Shown here piece after piece: positions 1 through 5,527 of a stretch of DNA of 15,873 nt (position 1 is its first letter; every line of letters begins with the position of its first letter). The position numbers and the translations under genes are program-made. The notes below the pieces were generated by a model. That model made no database searches, was not told the origin of the DNA, and worked only from the letters and a program-made list of their open reading frames with translations. The stretch spans positions 1 to 15,873 of the forward strand of contig DAOTTZ010000182.1 of the NCBI GenBank assembly GCA_034437535.1, read 5' to 3'. Source of the DNA: J038 sp034437535 (lineage in GTDB: Bacteria; Chloroflexota; Anaerolineae; Aggregatilineales; Phototrophicaceae).

Positions 1-2669
1 TTGGGGTCGATGGTGCGCGTTTGCAGGTAGTGTTTGATGTTATCTACCACCAAACCTGCCGGGGCACCCGATGTGTTAAAGCGCGACCCCATACTCGGGT
101 TAGAAAGCAAGAGCGCGGTCATACCGCCGACGTGCGCCGCCGCTGAACTGGTACCGTCAAAAGCTGTTCCGGTGGAATTGCAATTGTTCGGCCCAAGCGG
201 ATTCAGGCTGATAGATGTACTGACGCCAGCCGGGGCTACCACCGACGGCTGAATGTTGCTGTTGTTGTCCTGGCCGGTCGGCCCGCGTGAGCTTGACGCT
301 TTGATCGGATAGTGCGCGGACGGATTGGCGCAGACCGCACCCACACTGATTGCCAGATCTTCTGACGCCAGTTCCGTCAGGTCGCCGCCGTCTGGTGTCA
401 CAGCTAATTCATCCGACGGTGTGACCGATATCTCAGATGAACCGCCAGAAACCGATACCGTGTAGTTCGCGGTGCTGGCACCGTTAAAGCTGAGGGTGAA
501 CAGACAGGTGGTGCCACTACAGCTTCCGCTTCCACCACCCAGGTTGGTGTATTGCACATTATTACCAGCGGCCTGGCTCTGTGACCAGTTGTCTGTATCA
601 AGCGAAAGCGTGGTGCCCACAGGAGTGCCGCTGGTACGCTGTACCGTGATAAGTGTCGTTTCTTCTGCGACAATCGAGACGGTACCGGCACCACTATAGG
701 TGAAGGACGTCGATAAGTTACCACCGGTATCACCAGCGGCCACGATGACCGGAATATTCTGGTTATAGGCTGTTTGTAGGGCCGTCTGGAAGGCACCGTT
801 CGCCCCAAGCGGATCCAGGCCGACCACGATGACATCCGCAGGCGGGAATGACCCGAAACCACTAATTGCCGCGTTCAAAGCCTGGCCGGTGCGGTTGGCA
901 TCCTGGGCGCGGTAGCGATAGACATTGGCGTTCGGTGCAATGTCACAGATGACTTCGGCCATCTCAGTACCGGTGGTCGCGGTGCCGAAGCTGGTGCTGG
1001 CACCGCCATTAAACCATACCGTGCCCGCTTGCGCGACACAGCTCTGATCGCTGTTGCTGGTGTGACTGCCAAATCCGGTCGAGATAATCGCCACATTGAC
1101 CCCGACACCGGTTACGCCTGCTTCCGTCCAGGAATTGACGCCCAGAATATCTAAACTGTGCGGGCGTATACTGCCTTCACCGGCATTCGGCTGGCTCACA
1201 TCTTGCGGAACCGCGCTGGCTTGCTCGAAGGTCGCCACACTGACGAGATCGGCTGGAGTCAGTTCGCCCTGGTCAGCATCCGCTGGACTGCCAGAGGTCG
1301 ATGAAACAGCTTTTACGGGTAGCGTAATCGCCTGGATCATATCCAGTGCGGCCAGGGCTTCCAGGCTCGAAATCGGCAAGTAAGCTTGCAGATGATCCGG
1401 CTGGACATAGATGACCTCGCCGCCAGCCGTTTCGACCAGCGCGATAAAGTCACCCATCGGCCCGTCGGTCGCGTTCCATACGTTGACCGCGATCCGGTCG
1501 GCATCATCAAATTCAGCACCGTAGCGTGCCGCGTAGCTCTGCGCTTCTTCGAGTTGATCTGCCGTTGTTAATTCAACGGTATCCGCCAGCACAGTGCCCA
1601 GCTTAGCGACAATCTCATCAGCCAGACCGGCATCGGTCTCCGGCGTGATCTCTGGGGTCGCTTCTGGATCCAGTTCTGGGGTTGCTTCCGGATCAAGCGT
1701 CTCGATTGGCTCCGGCGTGATTTCTGGGGTTGCTTCCGGATCAAGCGTCTCGATCGGTTCCGGCGTGATTTCTGGGGTTGCTTCCGGATCCAGTGTCTCA
1801 ACCGGTTCTGGCGTCACGGTTGGATCACCTGGTTCGGTTGGTTCCGGTGTCACTTCTGGATCGAGCGGTTCAACTGTTTCAACGGGTTCTTCTGTTGGAA
1901 CAGGCGTCGGCACAGGCTCCGGCAGACGTTGAACAACAACGTCATCAAGCCGGACTTCGCCGGTATTGGCCGCACCGCTACTAAACGCAATCGCACCGGA
2001 TAGGAGCGGTTGCGGATCAACATAATTGATTTGTTCCACACCATCGACCGACGCCGTAATCGCGCCGCCCGAAGCCGTGAGCGAAAGGGTATACCATGTC
2101 ATCGGCGGTGGCGTCACCGGATCTGTTGTGACCGGTACGACGACCCCCACCGCCAGCACCGTCTGATCCTTATAGAGCGTCAAGCCGCCAGTTGCATCCA
2201 GGGTCAGTGTATAGCTCTGTATGCCTGACCGGAACGCGACGGTCGCGCTGTTACCCGGTGCCAGGCCAATGCGTGCTACCAACGAGACATGATCCCATAT
2301 CACACCATTGATAAGAGCCGTTTCGTTGGGTGCGCTGGTACTCAAGTAGCCGTTACCGGCCTCGTCCAGCACACTCCAGCCCGGCGTCAGCATCCACCCG
2401 GTGGTATTGCCAGTGGTAAAATCACTGGCGAAAAAGTCCAGATTGGGATCTAACGTCACCGTCGGGATCGGTGTTTCGGACGGTACCGTCGTTGCGGTGG
2501 GTGTTGGTGTTTGGGATGGTTCTGCCGTCGGGGTGTTCACTGGCGGCAGGGGTTCCGGTGTGGATTCCTGCGCGGTGGCTCCCGAAGCGGAACCAAGACT
2601 TATGACTAATATAAGCAACACAACACCCCACAGAACACGTGAGGCTTGGGTCAATCTACGGTATGACAT
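1..2669 (-). CDS. Secreted subtilisin-fold (S8-like) protein with degenerate catalytic triad; C-terminus off window
   Basis: The frame is open for 889 codons with no stop before the window edge, so the 3' end is missing. The ATG at 2669 follows GGAG (5-nt spacing). Residues 1-33 are a signal peptide (likely cut after ATA), then a Pro/Thr linker (about 36-75), a DUF1080/LamG-like beta-sandwich (about 76-248, ending LDDVVV), a Pro/Glu/Thr repeat linker (249-345), a prodomain-like region (about 347-460) and a subtilase domain from about 515. The family's usual VAIIDxG is VAIISTG here (Ser530). The usual HGTxMAE is TGTEMAE (Thr566). The oxyanion AAGN is AAGD (Asp647). The nucleophile motif GTSSAAAHV is kept (Ser841). 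A beta-rich insert of about 100 residues sits between Asp647 and SSRGP, as in related large subtilases. I infer an extracellular protein that is probably proteolytically dead, perhaps a binding or decoy protein. Fold assignment is strong; function is unknown. Confidence 0.88.
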   Translation of the reverse strand, partial: MSYRRLTQASRVLWGVVLLILVISLGSASGATAQESTPEPLPPVNTPTAEPSQTPTPTATTVPSETPIPTVTLDPNLDFFASDFTTGNTTGWMLTPGWSVLDEAGNGYLSTSAPNETALINGVIWDHVSLVARIGLAPGNSATVAFRSGIQSYTLTLDATGGLTLYKDQTVLAVGVVVPVTTDPVTPPPMTWYTLSLTASGGAITASVDGVEQINYVDPQPLLSGAIAFSSGAANTGEVRLDDVVVQRLPEPVPTPVPTEEPVETVEPLDPEVTPEPTEPGDPTVTPEPVETLDPEATPEITPEPIETLDPEATPEITPEPIETLDPEATPELDPEATPEITPETDAGLADEIVAKLGTVLADTVELTTADQLEEAQSYAARYGAEFDDADRIAVNVWNATDGPMGDFIALVETAGGEVIYVQPDHLQAYLPISSLEALAALDMIQAITLPVKAVSSTSGSPADADQGELTPADLVSVATFEQASAVPQDVSQPNAGEGSIRPHSLDILGVNSWTEAGVTGVGVNVAIISTGFGSHTSNSDQSCVAQAGTVWFNGGASTSFGTATTGTEMAEVICDIAPNANVYRYRAQDANRTGQALNAAISGFGSFPPADVIVVGLDPLGANGAFQTALQTAYNQNIPVIVAAGDTGGNLSTSFTYSGAGTVSIVAEETTLITVQRTSGTPVGTTLSLDTDNWSQSQAAGNNVQYTNLGGGSGSCSGTTCLFTLSFNGASTANYTVSVSGGSSEISVTPSDELAVTPDGGDLTELASEDLAISVGAVCANPSAHYPIKASSSRGPTGQDNNSNIQPSVVAPAGVSTSISLNPLGPNNCNSTGTAFDGTSSAAAHVGGMTALLLSNPSMGSRFNTSGAPAGLVVDNIKHYLQTRTIDP
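1651..1818 (-). repeat. 48-bp tandem repeat encoding a Pro/Glu/Thr linker
   Basis: Units begin at 1675, 1723 and 1771, exactly 48 bp apart. They are preceded by a half unit of 24 bp at 1651, and the last unit is diverged. On the coding strand each unit encodes 16 residues of the type ETLDPEATPEITPEPI inside the secreted subtilase-like gene. The two central copies differ at only a few bases, so they look recently duplicated. The role is probably a stiff extracellular spacer between the beta-sandwich and the subtilase part. Confidence 0.9.
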
Positions 2670-2711
2670 GATCGCTCCATGAATAAGCGGATTGGTTAAT
2701 CTCACCCTATC

Positions 2712-2720
2712 ATTGTAGCA
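2712..2720 (-). promoter_or_regulatory. Candidate extended -10 promoter of the subtilase-like gene
   Basis: Read on the minus strand, the bases are TGCTACAAT, an extended -10 (TGn plus TACAAT), about 43 bases upstream of the ATG at 2669. No good -35 box is seen. An inverted repeat AGATC-7-GATCT (2720-2736) abuts it on the upstream side and could be an operator. This is a pattern match only. Confidence 0.35.
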
Positions 2721-2802
2721 GATCTTACATTGATCTACGTCTTAAGACAGGGTACTTTGGTATGGAATAACGAAGAAAGATGACAAATGTTATGGGCAAA
2801 AT

Positions 2803-2816
2803 CTTGTTATAACAAG
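2803..2816. promoter_or_regulatory. Perfect 14-bp palindrome, possible operator
   Basis: The sequence CTTGTTATAACAAG is its own reverse complement. It lies about 134 bp upstream of the subtilase-like start, outside any gene. A dimeric regulator could bind it, but AT-rich spacers yield some palindromes by chance, so the functional reading is speculative. Confidence 0.3.
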
Positions 2817-2906
2817 TCTCTGACAATTGTTTGCCTATGCTATCCCCCGCGTGTTTGGAAGAAACCAACCGTTAGTTTTCGTTATAGTCGCTTGATGGCA
2901 CGTTAT

Positions 2907-3908
2907 TCACATTTCCCTGAGTTGTCGTTCTGCATTACGGCGGCGATAGCCGACCGGCGGCGGCACCGGATGATCTCCATAATAATTGACAATCCGCGCC
3001 AGATAGTCTCGTAGAGGCGTGTAGGTCAGGTTTAATTCTGCCTTGCTCCGCTCATTACGCAGTTCAGACATCCACAAGTCACTGAACGGTGAGCAATCCG
3101 GCAGGAAACCGCGTGCTTCTAGCGTATCACGAGGAACAAACTCGATATTGGGTACCGCCCCCATAATCTCCGCCAGGGTTTGCAAAAACGCGGTAATGCT
3201 GATCGTCTCATCCTGAGAGATGTTATAAGCGCGGCCTTTGTAATCATCCATCTCGATCAAGCGGGTGATGGCCGTGACCACATCCCCACTATAGACGTGC
3301 CGAAGCGGATAATTGGGTGTCTCCGGCACCAGGATCGGCCCGCCGTCCTGCAAGCGTAAAATATAGCTATATAACCGGTGGAATGAATCACGCTCACTAT
3401 TGACCATCGGCAACCGTAAGGAGTTATAAGGAAAGCCTGTGTGCTGGTGCGCGTTAATCAACACATCTTCGACCGAACGCTTTTCGATACCATACCGCCA
3501 CTCGGCATGATCGTATGTGTTTTCTGCCGGTTCCGGGATGAGCGGTCCATCGTAATCATCTTCATGATACGGACGCTCGGCTCCATCCCGCACCAGGTAC
3601 ACCTGCCCGGTACTGATGAAGATGTACCGCTCGACCTGACCCTGTAACAAATCCGCGATGGTCTCGGCTTCGTAGGCTTTATAGAGTGTCATATCAACCA
3701 CCACATCGAACTGCCGCCCGATGAGCGCACGGCGCAACTGTTGCGCGTCGGTACGATCACAGCGCAAACGCGCAACGTAATCAGGCAAGTCGTCCGGCGT
3801 CACACCCCGGTTCAACAATGTAATATGGTGACCGTCGGCGATCAAACGGCGTGCTAAAAAATAACCAATATTTCTTGTACCACCGATAATTAGAACATTT
3901 TTAGTCAA
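2907..3908 (-). CDS. NAD(P)-dependent epimerase/dehydratase (extended SDR)
   Basis: This is a cytosolic Rossmann-fold oxidoreductase or epimerase of 333 residues, the usual length for extended SDRs acting on nucleotide sugars or related substrates. The N-terminus VLIIGGTRNIG (residues 5-15) is the dinucleotide loop. FISTGQVY carries the conserved Ser/Thr-rich strand, and Tyr139-GIE-Lys143 is the catalytic YxxxK. It resembles the SDR subgroup with GGTRxIG and LLNRG motifs, which includes CSP41-like and sugar-nucleotide epimerases; the substrate cannot be told. The start is TTG: an in-frame TAA lies three codons upstream and the Rossmann loop begins by residue 9, so no other start fits. AGGA sits 9 bases before it. 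It is divergent from the FmdB-like gene and stands alone. Confidence 0.88.
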   Translation of the reverse strand: MTKNVLIIGGTRNIGYFLARRLIADGHHITLLNRGVTPDDLPDYVARLRCDRTDAQQLRRALIGRQFDVVVDMTLYKAYEAETIADLLQGQVERYIFISTGQVYLVRDGAERPYHEDDYDGPLIPEPAENTYDHAEWRYGIEKRSVEDVLINAHQHTGFPYNSLRLPMVNSERDSFHRLYSYILRLQDGGPILVPETPNYPLRHVYSGDVVTAITRLIEMDDYKGRAYNISQDETISITAFLQTLAEIMGAVPNIEFVPRDTLEARGFLPDCSPFSDLWMSELRNERSKAELNLTYTPLRDYLARIVNYYGDHPVPPPVGYRRRNAERQLREM

Positions 3909-3937
3909 ATGAAATTATCCTTTTGGCCTCTACTATA

Positions 3938-3956
3938 AAAATTCTATCAGAATTTT
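3938..3956. promoter_or_regulatory. Inverted repeat in divergent promoter region, possible operator
   Basis: AAAATTCT and AGAATTTT are perfect 8-bp arms around ATC, located between the divergent SDR and FmdB-like genes and 30 bp from the SDR start. On the minus strand TATAGT (RC of 3932-3937) directly follows it and could be the SDR -10 box, which would put the repeat over the core promoter. No T-run or GC stem suggests a terminator. Confidence 0.35.
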
Positions 3957-3990
3957 CTCTAAATTTTGCTCTTTTCTTACATGATTCGGA

Positions 3991-3996
3991 TATGAT
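3991..3996 (+). promoter_or_regulatory. Candidate -10 box of the FmdB-like gene
   Basis: TATGAT lies 40 bp upstream of the ATG at 4037. The best upstream -35 candidate, TTGCTC, sits at a long 19-bp spacing, so this is a weak promoter match. Confidence 0.25.
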
Positions 3997-4036
3997 ACAA
4001 AGGGTTGATACGAGATAATTATGAGGAAAGTGTGTT

Positions 4037-4342
4037 ATGCCTGTCTATACCTATCGTCGTGAAGATGGCACCACGTTTGACATCCGGCAAAAGTTTGCTG
4101 ACGAACCGCTAAGCCAGGATCCAGAAACGGGTCAAAAAGTCGTGCGGGTTGTGCAGAGTGCCGGGGTTATTTTCAAGGGGTCGGGTTTTTATGTGACGGA
4201 TAGCAAGTCTGCATCCAAATCAGCTAAAAGCACCACCACCCAGAAAGACAGCACCAGCACAGAAAAGGCCGCTGACGATAAAAGTACCAAGACCGAGAAG
4301 ACCAACAAATCCGATAAGAGCGAATCGGCGAAATCTGCCTAA
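4037..4342 (+). CDS. FmdB-family protein lacking the zinc-ribbon cysteines
   Basis: This 101-residue protein has the FmdB/zinc-ribbon frame: MPVYTYR at the start and IFKGSGFYVTDS at about residues 46-57, which is the family hallmark. Normal members carry YRCxxCG and CPxCGG to bind zinc. Here these read YRREDG and DPETGQ, so all four cysteines are gone and zinc cannot be bound in the usual way. The last 45 residues are a low-complexity Ser/Lys/Thr/Asp tail, likely disordered. GAGG lies 10 bases before the ATG. The family is annotated as regulatory (after FmdB of methylotrophs), but its function is poorly known. The gene is monocistronic, with a terminator after it. Family call is strong; role unknown. 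Confidence 0.85.
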   Translation: MPVYTYRREDGTTFDIRQKFADEPLSQDPETGQKVVRVVQSAGVIFKGSGFYVTDSKSASKSAKSTTTQKDSTSTEKAADDKSTKTEKTNKSDKSESAKSA

Positions 4343-4371
4343 ACAAAAAACGACCGCACACCGAGCGGTCG
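4341..4371 (-). terminator. Rho-independent terminator of the MBL-fold/barrel operon
   Basis: CGACCGC (4351-4357) and GCGGTCG (4365-4371) form a perfect 7-bp stem. On the minus strand it is followed by TTTTTTGTTT (RC of 4341-4350). It serves transcripts from 5439 to 4421 and ends against the FmdB-like stop codon, so the two convergent units have separate, interleaved terminators. Confidence 0.75.
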
Positions 4372-4387
4372 CTAGCACCCAAAAGAT

Positions 4388-4422
4388 AAACCGCCGCCCA
4401 GCCGGACGACGGTTTTCTATTT
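4388..4422 (+). terminator. Rho-independent terminator of the FmdB-like gene
   Basis: AAACCGCCG (4388-4396) pairs with CGACGGTTT (4407-4415) with one mismatch, followed by a T-rich tract TTTTCTATTT. It overlaps the stop codon of the converging gene at 4421-4423. Confidence 0.65.
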
Positions 4423-4732
4423 ATAGCTGGAAGCCCCCGGTGACTCGCACAACTTTTTGTTGATAGTTGTTGACGTATTCCAGCAATTGGTCATGTAGAT
4501 CTGACCATTCATCGCTATCCAAAACACCCTGGATCGCGTTCAGGTCATCCGCGACAGCTTCCGCCATAATCTGCGGTGTATCCGACGTGCGACTATAGAC
4601 AGTGTACCAGGCCCATGTCGTCTTGATGCCGAGCTTATTCACCCCAGGGAGCCACTCGCGCACCACAAATTCAAAGTACTCCTGATCTTGCCCGTCTTTA
4701 ATGTCCCAGTTCATTAACAGCTTAACACTCAT
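4421..4732 (-). CDS. Small dimeric alpha-beta barrel-like protein, unknown function
   Basis: This is a 103-residue acidic protein with no signal peptide or membrane segment. It starts with a strand, MSVKLLMNWDI, and has the helix FEFVVREWLPGV, a second strand region TTWAWYTVYS, then IMAEAVADDLNAIQGVLDSDEWSDL, an order of strands and helices like ABM/NIPSNAP-type dimeric alpha-beta barrels, with the typical late Ser/Asp-EW segment. No catalytic motif can be named. It lies 53 bp downstream of the MBL-fold gene on the same strand and precedes a terminator, so the two are probably co-transcribed. The SD (AAGGG, 11 bases from the ATG) is weak. An overlapping out-of-frame ATG at about 4741 is not used. 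Confidence 0.75.
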   Translation of the reverse strand: MSVKLLMNWDIKDGQDQEYFEFVVREWLPGVNKLGIKTTWAWYTVYSRTSDTPQIMAEAVADDLNAIQGVLDSDEWSDLHDQLLEYVNNYQQKVVRVTGGFQL

Positions 4733-4785
4733 CAGTCATTGTGCCCTTCTATCCTGTGAACGTCAACCAAAATACCACGCTTGCA

Positions 4786-5439
4786 TTAAGATTGTATTTG
4801 CGGTTGAAGCACGACCACTTGAGGTTGCTCTGGCAGGCTGGTCGTCGTAAGGCGCAAGCTGTCCTCCTCGGTCACTTTGCTAACACCCATCGCCTTGAGA
4901 AACTTCTCGACCGGATCCAGTTCAATCGTTAAATCAGGAAGATGATATTGCATGGGCACGATAAAGTTCGGCTCGATCATCGCGATGACCTCTGCCGCTT
5001 GATTCGCGGTGAGGCCCTGCCCGCCGCCGACTGGTACCAGTGCGGCATGGACATCACCAATCTGCTCGATGGTCGATTGCTCTGGGATATGGTTTAACGT
5101 CCCCAGGTGGACGGCCTTCACCGGGCCATACTGCACGACATGTGCCACGTTGTATGTCATCTGGCCGCTGGCCTCGTCGTAAGTATGAAGCGGAATCGCA
5201 TAGATGAACACCCCGCCAATCTCGTACTCACCAGGGCCACGCAAAACGTAAGTATGACCTTTTACCGCATCAATGTTGTTGAACTCGACGGCATCATGGC
5301 TGATCGTCACCACATCCCCGCGAAAGCTGGGTGGCGGCAATCCCAGCGTGTCTCCATATGGATCGGCTACAACCGTCGTCTGGCTCCGCTCGGTAAAACG
5401 GAAGCAATTCATCCCATACCAGGCTATATCTAACGCCAT
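4786..5439 (-). CDS. MBL-fold metallohydrolase-like protein with most metal ligands lost
   Basis: This 217-residue protein aligns by eye with UlaG/UPF0173-like beta-lactamase-fold hydrolases: WYGMNCF at the start, ADPYG, VVTISHDAVEFNN, RGPGEYEIGGVFI, HLGTLNH, LVPVGGGQG and IVPMQYH. The normal metal motif HxHxDH reads His48-D-Ala50-V-Glu52-Phe53, the usual Asp of HLGDLxH is Thr114, and the usual late His of PMHY is Gln164. A normal dimetal centre is therefore not possible. The fold-defining Gly/Pro turns are well kept, which argues against a pseudogene. I chose ATG 5439 over the upstream TTG at 5466 because AAGGAG sits 10 bases before it and homologues begin right before WYG. It is the first gene of a likely operon with the barrel-like gene. 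Role unknown; possibly structural or regulatory. Confidence 0.85.
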   Translation of the reverse strand: MALDIAWYGMNCFRFTERSQTTVVADPYGDTLGLPPPSFRGDVVTISHDAVEFNNIDAVKGHTYVLRGPGEYEIGGVFIYAIPLHTYDEASGQMTYNVAHVVQYGPVKAVHLGTLNHIPEQSTIEQIGDVHAALVPVGGGQGLTANQAAEVIAMIEPNFIVPMQYHLPDLTIELDPVEKFLKAMGVSKVTEEDSLRLTTTSLPEQPQVVVLQPQIQS

Positions 5440-5503
5440 ATCAATTTGACTCCTTACGGTCTTCAATCGCCACTGACGATATTCTGTGCTAGACTGACAC
5501 TAT

Positions 5504-5512
5504 ATTTTAGCA
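5504..5512 (-). promoter_or_regulatory. Candidate extended -10 promoter of the MBL-fold operon
   Basis: On the minus strand the bases are TGCTAAAAT, an extended -10 about 65 bp upstream of the ATG at 5439. It has the same TGC spacing form as the candidate at 2712-2720. No clear -35 is seen. It also overlaps the leader of the divergent LysM-SGNH gene. Confidence 0.35.
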
Positions 5513-5527
5513 TACTTTCGATCATCT

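Larger units (their letters stand above)
2670..2906. other. Intergenic region with palindromes
   Basis: This 237-bp AT-rich gap lies between the stop of the SDR gene and the start of the subtilase-like gene, both on the minus strand. I see no gene in it. It holds the candidate -10 at 2712-2720, an inverted repeat at 2720-2736, a perfect 10-bp palindrome GTCTTAAGAC (2739-2748) and a perfect 14-bp palindrome CTTGTTATAACAAG (2803-2816). No GC-rich terminator with a T-run is visible after the SDR stop. Confidence 0.6.

Noticed and set aside
404..862. 152-codon minus-strand frame inside the subtilase-like gene
   Set aside because: It is Arg/Pro/Ser-rich with no motif and lies in another frame of the 889-codon subtilase-like gene, whose own frame shows full family motifs.
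60..1100. Sedolisin (S53) instead of subtilase (S8)
   Set aside because: AAGDTG is sedolisin-like, but the Glu expected in place of the subtilase His is Thr566, and the overall motifs (HGTxMAE-like helix, SSRGP, GTSxAAxHV) follow S8.
1651..1818. CRISPR-like array
   Set aside because: The 48-bp units are contiguous, with no unique spacers, and stay in frame as a 16-residue protein repeat.
1594..1932. 112-codon plus-strand frame rich in Gly/Ser/Val
   Set aside because: It is the antisense reading of the 48-bp Pro/Glu/Thr repeat; low complexity arises from the repeat.
2787..3014. 75-codon plus-strand frame
   Set aside because: It runs into the antisense of the SDR gene, has no SD and no recognisable motif.
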